From Deltaproteobacteria bacterium (lineage in GTDB: Bacteria; Desulfobacterota; Binatia; UBA12015): a stretch of 5,715 nucleotides of DNA. Positions 1-5,715 of the stretch are shown in pieces. Location of the stretch: positions 1 through 5,715 of the forward strand of contig DLYX01000316.1 in assembly GCA_003447545.1 (NCBI GenBank), given 5' to 3'. A model generated the notes under the pieces. The model had not been told where the DNA came from and did no database searches. It saw only the letters and a list, made by a program, of their open reading frames with translations. The translations under genes and the position numbers were made by a program. Every line of letters starts with the position of its first letter. Position 1 is the stretch's first letter.

Positions 1-1
1 A

Positions 2-580
2 ACGACGGCACCAACCCCGGAGCCGACGCAACCCGACACAGACCCCTTCAGCAGCAGGAAACCCGACGATGCCTTCTGCGACCCACGAGCTTATGCGATG
101 GAGGTCCTGGGGGGACTCGAGACTGTCGAGGTCGACAGCGTGGGGTGTAACTACCTCACGGTGAGCCAGCCCTCTCGCCTTTCCCTGCGCCAAGGCGACA
201 AACTCTACTTGCGGCTGGTTCATTTCCCGATCACAGCCCCGACCGGTACCGAGGCCTATATGGCAATCCAAATCGGCGACCAGCCCATCTGGGAAGTCGT
301 GATTCCCCTCCCCGCCAACACCAGCGTGGCGAATCCCGTACCCTATACTCTCTATCTCAATGGCGAGAATGGTGTGCCGGCCGAGATCCCCGTGGACTTC
401 GATGCGCCAGCAGGCACCCCGATCTACTTCCACTTCCAGAATCACGGCGAGAACACCTACAACGTGGTGAACATCAATCGCGGATCGAGTGATATATCCC
501 CTTCGCTCGTTGACGCGACTCGATGGGAGGTCGTCAGCCAGAACGTTCCCGTCCCGGAGGATTACACACCTCTGGAGTAG
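2..580 (+). CDS. C-terminal part of an uncharacterised exported beta-rich protein (5' partial)
   Basis: I do not recognise a named family. The frame is open from base 2 to the TAG at 578-580, giving 192 visible residues. An internal ATG at 98 could be called as the start, but it has no Shine-Dalgarno sequence. Starting there would also drop a Thr/Pro/Asp-rich linker (about the first 20 visible residues) and the first of only two cysteines (visible residues 26 and 49, a plausible disulfide pair). I therefore infer that the true start, probably with a signal or lipoprotein peptide, lies before the window. The rest alternates short hydrophobic strands with turns, as in a small beta-sandwich. Distinctive stretches are IWEVVIPLP (287-313) and HFQNHGENTYNVV (431-469). 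From memory, similar uncharacterised exported proteins with a GTP-[IV]-x-FH-x-x-NHG motif occur in myxobacteria, but this is unverified. It converges on the oxidoreductase gene with 57 bases between the stops. Confidence 0.6.
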   Translation, partial: TTAPTPEPTQPDTDPFSSRKPDDAFCDPRAYAMEVLGGLETVEVDSVGCNYLTVSQPSRLSLRQGDKLYLRLVHFPITAPTGTEAYMAIQIGDQPIWEVVIPLPANTSVANPVPYTLYLNGENGVPAEIPVDFDAPAGTPIYFHFQNHGENTYNVVNINRGSSDISPSLVDATRWEVVSQNVPVPEDYTPLE

Positions 581-637
581 GACCTGCCCCATATCCTGCG
601 AGAAGCGTGCCGGTGAGGGAAAACCGCTCGAGATGGT

Positions 638-1681
638 TCAGGCGTCGCAGAGGTTGCGCAGCTTGTCCATGGTCTGCACGCGCTCGGCCGTGCTGTCGCC
701 GACCAAGCTGACGTTGAGCGAGGTCACGCCAGAATCACGATAGGCCGCGATCCGTTCGCGCACAAAGCTCTCCGGACCGATGAGCGTGGTCTCTTCGATA
801 TACGACGCGGGAACCGCCGCCGCGGCTTCCTTCTTCTTGCCCGAAAGATAGAGGTCCTGAATCAGTGCCGCCTCCTCAGGGTAGCCGCAACGAGAAAAAA
901 TGTCGTTGTAGAAGTTCTTCCCACGCGCGCCCATGCCGCCAACGTAGAGTGCGGTGCCGTGGCGTCCCGCGTTGCGCAAGGGCTCGAGGCCCTCGCCAAT
1001 CCCCACCGCACCGCCGGCGTGAATGTCGAGCGGAGCGCGCGAGGGATCGCGCTTGGCGCGTCCACGCGCGAGCGCATCCCCCCAGACCACGTGCGCCTTG
1101 TCTGGGTGGTAGAAAACCGGCAGCCAGCCGTCAGCCAGCTCCGCGGTCTGCGCCACGCTGCGCGGGGCCAGAGCCGCAACCACGATGGGAATATCCTCGC
1201 GCACGGGATGGGTCAGGATCTTCAGAGGCTTGCCGAGCCCGCTTCCCTGCCCCTCGGGTAGCGGCAGGGGATAGTGCTTGCCGTCGTTGGTCACGATCTC
1301 GCGACGCCAGACCTTGCGACAGATCTCGATCACTTCGCGAATGCGAGGCACCGGGGAGTCGAAGGGGACTCCATGGAAGCCTTCGATGACCTGCGGGCCG
1401 GAGGTACCGAGCCCGAGCACCGCGCGGCCCTCGGAAAGAAAGTCAACGCCGGCAGCCGACATCGCCAGCAGACTCGGCGTGCGGGTATAGATCGGAAGGA
1501 CACCTGAGGCGATCTGCACGCGGTCGGTCTTTGCCGCCAGATAGCCCATCTGGCTGACCGCATCGAAGCCGTAGGGCTCCGGCACCCAGACGCTGTCGAG
1601 CCCCGCCTTTTCGAGTTCCTGAATTTCCTCGACGGCGCTGCGCATGCCGGCCGCGTAACTGAGCATTGTTCCGATCTTCAT
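638..1681 (-). CDS. Luciferase-like monooxygenase family (LLM class) F420-dependent oxidoreductase
   Basis: This is a 347-residue cytoplasmic TIM-barrel oxidoreductase of the bacterial luciferase-like superfamily, close to the usual length for single-domain members. Family signatures occur in order: an N-terminal barrel strand with WVPEPYGFDA (32-41), IASGVLPIYTRTP (57-69), a cofactor and phosphate loop region GRAVLGLGTSGP (85-96) running into EGFHGVPF (100-107), APRSVAQTAELADGWLP (172-188), GGMGARGKNFYND (248-260), and the C-terminal IGPESFVRERIAAYRDSGV (301-319). This resembles the Mycobacterium Rv3520c-like group, annotated as coenzyme F420-dependent. F420 rather than FMN use is inferred from family resemblance, and the substrate is unknown. 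The ATG is well supported, with AAGGA eight bases upstream. It is the last of three minus-strand genes, 140 bases downstream of the secreted cysteine-rich protein, with no obvious functional link to it. Confidence 0.92.
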   Translation of the reverse strand: MKIGTMLSYAAGMRSAVEEIQELEKAGLDSVWVPEPYGFDAVSQMGYLAAKTDRVQIASGVLPIYTRTPSLLAMSAAGVDFLSEGRAVLGLGTSGPQVIEGFHGVPFDSPVPRIREVIEICRKVWRREIVTNDGKHYPLPLPEGQGSGLGKPLKILTHPVREDIPIVVAALAPRSVAQTAELADGWLPVFYHPDKAHVVWGDALARGRAKRDPSRAPLDIHAGGAVGIGEGLEPLRNAGRHGTALYVGGMGARGKNFYNDIFSRCGYPEEAALIQDLYLSGKKKEAAAAVPASYIEETTLIGPESFVRERIAAYRDSGVTSLNVSLVGDSTAERVQTMDKLRNLCDA

Positions 1682-1821
1682 GAACCCATCCTTAGCAGAC
1701 TGCGTCGGCCTATCGCATCCACGCAGGACGAGGCCGCCCGACGCGAGCCCGACGCGGTCTCGAAGCGAATCCAGCGCGAGGCCAAGGCAAGGCCAGCGCG
1801 AGGGCTATGTGCACGGACTTG
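1682..1821. repeat. Intergenic spacer with short direct repeats
   Basis: This GC-rich gap between two minus-strand genes contains two perfect direct repeat pairs. GCCCGACGCG occurs at 1736-1745 and 1747-1756 (11-base period). CCAGCGCGAGG occurs at 1771-1781 and 1793-1803 (22-base period), with GCC/AAGGC-like sequence between the copies. A 6-bp inverted repeat (CTGCGT 1700-1705, ACGCAG 1721-1726) lies just upstream of the oxidoreductase start on its coding strand. I see no stem plus T-run terminator and no convincing promoter. The repeats may be slippage products of GC-rich spacer DNA. Confidence 0.5.
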
Positions 1822-2910
1822 CTAGTACTGACACTCGCAGACACCGGTTTGCGCGATGCAGGTCCCGCCACAGACCGAGCACGGTGCTCCGGCCGCACAC
1901 GGCCCCGCCGAACAAACGCCCGCACTGCAAGTATCGGTGCGGGTACAGAGGATCCCGTCGCAGCTGGCCGCCCCATCGGGCTTGTAGGCACATGATTTTG
2001 TGCAGCAACTACTGCCGGTGCCGTTGAGATTGCCGTCGTCGCATTGCTCGGCTGCCTCGACATTGCCGTTACCGCAGACCCCCTGACTACCGATCACATA
2101 ATTGCCGTCAGGGATGCGCGTGGGCAGCCCATAGGCCGGGTCGGTGAGCAGCGCCTGCAGGGTCGGGTCGGTGGAGGTGAGCAAGGCTGCCATACACGGC
2201 TCCCACTCATGACTGATGTCGTCGCAGCGCCCAGCTTGTGCGCCCAGCCATGAGGTCAGCCCCCAGTAGAAGTATTCGGCCGCATGGCAATCGTATTCGC
2301 AGGTCTCGTCGTCGTAGTGGTACCAGGCCGAGGCCGGGTATTGGTTGGGCGTGCCATTGAAATAGCCGCCCCGGGCGGTGTCCATGGCATTGCTCAGCGC
2401 ACTGCCGCGCACCATCCGCAGGGCCGGATACACCGGCGCAAATCCCGCGGTATGGACCAGATGCAGGACTTCTTCCAGACTGGCATCAAAGCCGTCTGAG
2501 GGATTGGTCTCGTTGCCCAGGCAATCCTGCATGAAGCGATCGTCGAGCGCATTGGTATCAAAAATGCCCGAGGACTCCAGCTGGTTCACATTGCGAAACA
2601 TCACCAATGTGGCCTTGCGGTCGACCATGGCGGCGACCACAGCAGGCTGGTCGGCCACGCCGTCTTCGTTGCCGTCGAGGTACTCGGCCATGACGCTGGC
2701 CGCGTGCAGGATCTTGGCATCGGTCACCGATGAGCTGCCCACGATCTCGACCCCGAAGACCATCACGCGCTTATTGAACCATGTGGAGAGGACATCGCTC
2801 TGCGGAATCGATTCCACCGTCAGGCTGCTGGCAAACGCGGCCTGAAGCGGTGCGAACAGGATCAGAGCCGCCAACAAAAGGAATGGTTTGATCGAGTTTG
2901 CAAATCCCAT
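1822..2910 (-). CDS. Secreted putative metal-binding protein with C-terminal myxobacterial-type cysteine-rich repeat
   Basis: This is a 362-residue exported protein of unknown function. Residues 1-27 form a signal peptide with hydrophobic core FLLLAALILFAPL and probable cleavage after AFA (25-27). Residues about 30-275 form a globular domain. It contains DGNEDGVAD (79-87), spaced like an EF-hand or dockerin calcium loop, then EEVLHLVH (146-153), and a Cys-rich aromatic stretch CEYDCHAAEYFYWGLTSWLG (204-223). Glu and His in these two motifs could form a metal site, but the canonical HExxH of zincin proteases is absent, so a peptidase role is speculative. Residues 279-294 match the Myxococcus cysteine-rich repeat (CGNG, then CDDGN). 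The last 84 residues hold 15 cysteines, including CTRTDTCSAGVC (322-333), and should be heavily disulfide-bonded outside the cytoplasm. The ATG has a modest AGGTG sequence upstream. The upstream beta-helix gene ends 105 bases away on the same strand. Confidence 0.82.
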   Translation of the reverse strand: MGFANSIKPFLLLAALILFAPLQAAFASSLTVESIPQSDVLSTWFNKRVMVFGVEIVGSSSVTDAKILHAASVMAEYLDGNEDGVADQPAVVAAMVDRKATLVMFRNVNQLESSGIFDTNALDDRFMQDCLGNETNPSDGFDASLEEVLHLVHTAGFAPVYPALRMVRGSALSNAMDTARGGYFNGTPNQYPASAWYHYDDETCEYDCHAAEYFYWGLTSWLGAQAGRCDDISHEWEPCMAALLTSTDPTLQALLTDPAYGLPTRIPDGNYVIGSQGVCGNGNVEAAEQCDDGNLNGTGSSCCTKSCAYKPDGAASCDGILCTRTDTCSAGVCSAGPCAAGAPCSVCGGTCIAQTGVCECQY

Positions 2911-3015
2911 GCGCCAGCACCTACCACAGATCGAGCTTCAGATAAGCCTATTTTCGCACCGCCTGCGTCGCCTTTGGGCCCGGTTGCGGAGCCATCTAAT
3001 CAGGAAAAGCCGTTT
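2911..3015. other. Short intergenic gap between the two secreted-protein genes
   Basis: This gap of 105 bases separates two minus-strand genes. Reading the minus strand, there is a short AT-richer patch (GCGAAAATAGGCTTATCTG, about 2942-2960) that could hold promoter elements for the downstream gene, but I cannot identify a clear -35/-10 pair. There is no hairpin followed by a T-run, so read-through from the beta-helix gene is possible. Confidence 0.35.
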
Positions 3016-4995
3016 CTAACGAGAACCTGTCTCGACCACACAGTCGGTATCGATCCCGCCGGTTTGGATCGTGTTATTGCCCTCGATGATGGTGTCGGTC
3101 CCCTGGTTACAGAGGTCGGTGCGGTTGCCAACGATGGTATTGCCGCTCAGAGTTGTCGCTTCCGGCGCCAACAAGGCCAGCCCGGCCGCAATCGCGGCTT
3201 CCGAATAACCGCAAAACGAAGCCGCCTCATCCCAGGTGCCGCCGAACCAGAGGCAACGATCTTCGCCATCGTTCGGCAAATCAAAACGACAGGTCTGCGA
3301 TCCGGAATCCCAACTTCCCGATGCCAGATCATCGCAGTCTTGTTCGGTGAAGCCTCCGGTCGTCACAACGCACACGCCTCCACTCGCATTGGTATCGTTG
3401 CTGGTCCAATACTGGCAGCTTGAGGAATCGCTGCTGGTATAGAGCTTCCACTCATCGCGCCCCGAGTCATAACCGCAGTAGATCGGGCACGAGTCTCCCG
3501 GATCCGAGCCCGATGCGATCGCGACGCCTTCGCCGTGATTCCCCTGAACGTGGTTATCTGCGATCAGAGTGTTCTGGACTTTGGCCGGGCTGGAGTCCAT
3601 CGACCCCACGTCCTCTCCAACGCCGAGAACGATGCCGCTCGTACCATTGCCCAGAACATAGTTGTCTCGGATTTCGTTGTTCCATGAACCCGGAGGCAGT
3701 CCCGCTTCCACGAAATCTCCGTCATTCACGCGAACGTGGATCCCGCTGTAGCTGTTGGTCCGCAGAAGGTTTCCGCGAAGGATATTGTTGCTTCCCTGCA
3801 TTTCGATCCCGGCATTGTAGGAGCGATTACCGACGGACTCGACCAGATTTCCTTCGACAATAGCCCCCGTTATATCCAGGTCCATCCCCGATTCCGTACC
3901 CAGCCTCAGGACATTGTGGCGAATGATTGCCCGAAGCGAGACCTGACCACTGTTGCGGCCAAATCGAATCATCTCGCGGCTTCTCTTGCTTCCGAGAACC
4001 AGGTTGCCCTGCACAACCATGTCATCTGACGCTGTGACCTTGATCGCCCCCTCGCAGTCGAGGAGAAGGTTCTGGGTAATGACGCCATTCGCCCCTACGA
4101 CATCAAGGCACTCGTAGTCGTTGGTGCCAGCGATGGCGTTGCGAGAAATCCGATAATCTTCGCCCTTCACTTCGATGCCATCGGTATTGACGAGGATATT
4201 CTCCTCCATCACAACATCATCTCCTACAATACGAATCCCGTATTCGGACGAAGCATTGAGCAGCGCTGTCGATCGAATGGTCGTATTGTGGTTGCCGCCC
4301 ACGACATCTCGCTCATTGGGGCCGGCATCATAGTCCCAGTCGCGCGGCACCGCGCTCCCGATCATCCGGCTATTGGCGCGGAAGCATATATTGGAGATCG
4401 TCGTACCGGTCACATCGGGGTTAATGGCAACACCATACAACCCGTGCCGGATGGACAGATGCGACAAAGTTGTGTCGTTTGCTTCCACGCGAATTCCACT
4501 CTCGCTTGGCGGCTCCTCGGTGCGACCGCCGCCCCGCAACTGGCAACTCTCGACCATCACGCCCGGACAGGTCGTGAGGAAGATCTTTTGCCGGGCGACT
4601 TTTGCAAGCGTCTTGATTTCTTTTTTCAGTTCCTTTCCGTTGGCGTAATTCTTCAACCAAGTTTTCGCGTCGTCGTCCTTGAGCGTAAGTGCTGCCTTGA
4701 CGCCTCCGAACCCGACCCGGTTGAGAATCTTGTCCAATTCCCCCGGCACCGATCCTGTGAGTGTGAGGCCCGGCGTCTCCACGATGACGCCCTCGTTGTA
4801 GGCACTGCCGTCGGCCTTGGGATGGATCGTGATCACATCGCCGGTCGCGGCTTCATCGACAGCTTCCTGGATCGTCGCGTAGCACGCAACGTCGGCGGGA
4901 TTGACGCAAAGTTCCGCTGCGTTGGAGGGGGTCGAGAAAGCGGCGGCGAGAGACACGCCAGCGAGCGCGCAAAGAAATCCTGGTTTCCGAAGCAT
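3016..4995 (-). CDS. Secreted right-handed parallel beta-helix protein with cysteine-rich insertion
   Basis: This is a 659-residue exported protein. Residues 1-26 form a signal peptide, with probable cleavage after SNA (24-26). ATIQEAVDEAATGDVITIHP (40-59) is the typical entry of pectate-lyase-like and NosD/CASH-type beta-helices. Parallel beta-helix (PbH1-like) rungs run from about 167 to 495, with repeated Asn/Gly turns such as EENILVNTDGIEV (264-276), EGNLVESVGN (381-390) and RDNYVLGNGTSGIVL (443-457), and a last pair at about 614-648 (SGNTIVGN, EGNNTIQTGG). Two insertions interrupt the helix: a lysine-rich, probably helical segment (86-138) and a cysteine-rich block (503-595). Such folds usually bind, cleave or epimerise polysaccharides, or act as surface proteins. 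I see no diagnostic catalytic set, so I assign no enzyme activity. The ATG is preceded by GGAG ten bases upstream and, further out, by a 12-bp tandem repeat tract. Confidence 0.88.
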   Translation of the reverse strand: MLRKPGFLCALAGVSLAAAFSTPSNAAELCVNPADVACYATIQEAVDEAATGDVITIHPKADGSAYNEGVIVETPGLTLTGSVPGELDKILNRVGFGGVKAALTLKDDDAKTWLKNYANGKELKKEIKTLAKVARQKIFLTTCPGVMVESCQLRGGGRTEEPPSESGIRVEANDTTLSHLSIRHGLYGVAINPDVTGTTISNICFRANSRMIGSAVPRDWDYDAGPNERDVVGGNHNTTIRSTALLNASSEYGIRIVGDDVVMEENILVNTDGIEVKGEDYRISRNAIAGTNDYECLDVVGANGVITQNLLLDCEGAIKVTASDDMVVQGNLVLGSKRSREMIRFGRNSGQVSLRAIIRHNVLRLGTESGMDLDITGAIVEGNLVESVGNRSYNAGIEMQGSNNILRGNLLRTNSYSGIHVRVNDGDFVEAGLPPGSWNNEIRDNYVLGNGTSGIVLGVGEDVGSMDSSPAKVQNTLIADNHVQGNHGEGVAIASGSDPGDSCPIYCGYDSGRDEWKLYTSSDSSSCQYWTSNDTNASGGVCVVTTGGFTEQDCDDLASGSWDSGSQTCRFDLPNDGEDRCLWFGGTWDEAASFCGYSEAAIAAGLALLAPEATTLSGNTIVGNRTDLCNQGTDTIIEGNNTIQTGGIDTDCVVETGSR

Positions 4996-5016
4996 GGGGT
5001 CGGTTCTCCGGTCGGT

Positions 5017-5100
5017 AGGTAGCTTGATAGGTAGGTTGCTGAGTAAGTTGCTGAGTGAGTTGCTAAGTAAGTTGCCAAGCAGGTTGAGGGGTAGACTGCC
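5017..5100. repeat. Imperfect 12-bp tandem repeat, about seven units
   Basis: On the + strand the units are AGGTAGCTTGAT, AGGTAGGTTGCT, GAGTAAGTTGCT, GAGTGAGTTGCT, AAGTAAGTTGCC, AAGCAGGTTGAG and GGGTAGACTGCC, with consensus close to RRGTARGTTGCT. The three central units are the best conserved and the copies decay towards both edges. The tract begins about 20 bases upstream of the beta-helix start codon, so it probably lies in that gene's leader or promoter. The unit length is a multiple of three. On the minus strand it is in frame with the beta-helix gene and open back to a TGA at 5113-5115, reading as repeated Ser-Asn-Leu-Leu. No ATG, GTG or TTG lies in that extension, so it is probably not translated. 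Confidence 0.8.
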
Positions 5101-5310
5101 GGGTTTTCGCGCTCAGGTTCTCAGAGCGCCAACGCGATAAACCTGAATTCAAGCCAAGAAATTAGAGGAATCCCGAAATCCGTTCAAGTTGGAATTTTGG
5201 CGATTCAGGCTGTCCAGACCGAAAATCCCTCGATTACGCTGGTGTTTCCCGTGGCCGACCCATGGCAAATCCCCGCCATTGCGCTAGAGATCCCCGAAAA
5301 GGAGTCCGCA
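5101..5310. promoter_or_regulatory. Divergent upstream region between the beta-helix gene and ppnP
   Basis: This stretch, with the adjacent 12-bp repeat, separates two divergently transcribed genes and should contain promoters for both. It is visibly AT-richer between about 5131 and 5205 than the flanking genes. It holds a perfect 6-bp inverted repeat with a 9-base loop (GCGCTC 5109-5114, GAGCGC 5124-5129). An overlapping 7-bp pair, TCAGGTT (5113-5119) and AACCTGA (5140-5146), is spaced by 20 bases. Either could be an operator, but both are short enough to be chance. I could not place a convincing -35/-10 pair. No coding region is supported here. Confidence 0.4.
5297..5304 (+). promoter_or_regulatory. 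Ribosome binding site of ppnP
   Basis: AAAAGGAG lies six bases before the ATG at 5311. It decides the start: an in-frame TTG at 5197 would add 38 residues that have no counterpart in the PpnP family and has no comparable ribosome binding site. Confidence 0.85.
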
Positions 5311-5592
5311 ATGCTGGAAGTGAACGAATATTTTGACGGGAAGGTGAAATCGATCGCCTTCCAGACAGCCACCCTGCCCGCCACCGTCGGCGTCATGGCA
5401 CCCGGAAACTACGAGTTCGACACCAGCAAGAAGGAAGTCGTCACCGTGGTCTCGGGGCAGCTGACCGTAAAGCTGCCGGGCGAGGATACCTGGCAGGACT
5501 TCCAGCCAGGCGATTCGTTCACCGTGGCCGCCGGCCAGGTCTTCCACCTGCAGATCGCCGTGGATAGCGCCTACCTCTGTACTTACGAGTAA
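5311..5592 (+). CDS. ppnP: Pyrimidine/purine nucleoside phosphorylase PpnP (DUF1255/YaiE family)
   Basis: This is a 93-residue small cupin, essentially the length of Escherichia coli PpnP (94 residues), and it is alignable end to end with that protein as I recall it. Shared features include [11 protein letters not shown] (5-15), a central VGVM-x-PG-x-Y-x-F stretch (26-36), [11 protein letters not shown] (46-56), the W61 region, PGDSF (66-70), and the C-terminal FHLQIA (78-83) with YLC (88-90). The family catalyses phosphorolysis of many purine and pyrimidine nucleosides to the free base and ribose-1-phosphate, a cytoplasmic nucleoside salvage reaction. The start is fixed by the family N-terminus and a strong AAGGAG. 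The gene appears monocistronic: it is divergent from the beta-helix gene and is followed by a hairpin 40 bases after its stop. Confidence 0.95.
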   Translation: MLEVNEYFDGKVKSIAFQTATLPATVGVMAPGNYEFDTSKKEVVTVVSGQLTVKLPGEDTWQDFQPGDSFTVAAGQVFHLQIAVDSAYLCTYE

Positions 5593-5631
5593 GCGGACTG
5601 CGCAACGCTGCCGCGCCGCAGCCGACTTCAA

Positions 5632-5663
5632 AGCCGCCTGCCAATTTGCGTCGGCAGGCGGCT
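5632..5663. terminator. Perfect 11-bp hairpin, probable bidirectional terminator
   Basis: The left arm AGCCGCCTGCC (5632-5642) and right arm GGCAGGCGGCT (5653-5663) are perfect reverse complements around a 10-base loop. The hairpin is 40 bases after the ppnP stop. On the + strand no T-run follows. On the minus strand the stem is followed by TTTGAAG, a weak T-tract. It would sit 8 bases after the stop of the possible convergent gene at the right edge. Its position and strength suggest a shared terminator or 3'-end-protecting structure. Confidence 0.75.
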
Positions 5664-5670
5664 GCATCGC

Positions 5671-5715
5671 TCAGCGCCGAATCGAGGCGCCGAAGACGAT
5701 GGTTTTCGAGCCGTC
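5671..5715 (-). CDS. Possible C-terminal end of a convergent gene (partial)
   Basis: Reading the minus strand from the right edge, an open frame gives DGSKTIVFGASIRR followed by TGA at 5671-5673. The composition is protein-like, and the stop falls just before the strong hairpin, which is where a gene's 3' end would be expected. Fourteen residues are too few to name a product, and another frame could be the real one. Confidence 0.4.
   Translation of the reverse strand, partial: DGSKTIVFGASIRR

Noticed and set aside
581..637. Terminator between the convergent genes
   Set aside because: The 57-base gap shows no stem-loop with a T-run on either strand.
865..1389. 174-codon open frame on the + strand
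   Set aside because: It is antisense to the oxidoreductase gene. The Arg/Pro/Cys-rich translation is typical of a GC-rich shadow frame.
1680..2063. Open frames on both strands across the 1682-1821 spacer
   Set aside because: They overlap confidently assigned genes, have Arg/Pro-rich low-complexity translations and no ribosome binding sites, so I do not call a gene in the spacer.
4288..5022. 244-codon open frame on the + strand
   Set aside because: It is antisense to the well-supported beta-helix gene, including its signal peptide region. Its translation has no recognisable domain and it arises from GC-rich codon structure.
5017..5100. CRISPR array or phage attachment site
   Set aside because: The units are contiguous 12-mers without spacers and there are no cas, integrase or tRNA genes nearby.
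4833..5140. Small open frames through the 12-bp tract with 4-residue repeats (for example LLSK on +, SATY on -)
   Set aside because: The peptide periodicity only reflects the 12-bp DNA repeat, and both frames run into the antisense or wrong frame of the beta-helix gene.
5197..5310. N-terminal extension of ppnP from a TTG codon
   Set aside because: Family members begin at the residues matching the ATG at 5311, which has a strong Shine-Dalgarno. The extension has no family counterpart.

Overview
The window looks like chromosomal DNA from a GC-rich Gram-negative bacterium, probably a Deltaproteobacteria-like lineage such as Myxococcota or Candidatus Binatota. The main clue is a myxobacterial-type cysteine-rich repeat (CGNG-x(2)-E-x(4)-CDDGN) at the end of one secreted protein. 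The other clues are a putative F420-dependent luciferase-like oxidoreductase and several large exported proteins of unknown function. The lineage is inferred from these signatures, not shown.

Layout from left to right. Positions 2-580 (+) hold the C-terminal part of an exported or lipoprotein-like beta protein whose start lies upstream of the window. It converges on a 347-residue luciferase-like monooxygenase (638-1681, -). Two more minus-strand genes precede that one in transcription order. One is a 362-residue secreted protein (1822-2910) with a possible metal-binding EExxHxxH motif, an EF-hand-like loop and a cysteine-rich tail. The other is a 659-residue secreted right-handed beta-helix protein (3016-4995) carrying a cysteine-rich insertion. 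A 315-base divergent region (4996-5310) follows. Its near half is an imperfect 12-bp tandem repeat, which forms part of the leader of the beta-helix gene. Then comes ppnP (5311-5592, +), a broad-specificity nucleoside phosphorylase, followed by a strong hairpin and what may be the last codons of a convergent gene entering from the right.

The three minus-strand genes are separated by 140 and 105 bases, and neither gap shows a clear terminator. Co-transcription is possible, but nothing in their products points to a shared pathway: two are envelope or extracellular proteins and one is a cytoplasmic oxidoreductase. There are no tRNA or rRNA genes, CRISPR arrays, transposases or phage genes. I see no convincing new defence or biosynthetic system. 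The most unusual content is the domain architecture of the two secreted minus-strand proteins and the 12-bp repeat tract.
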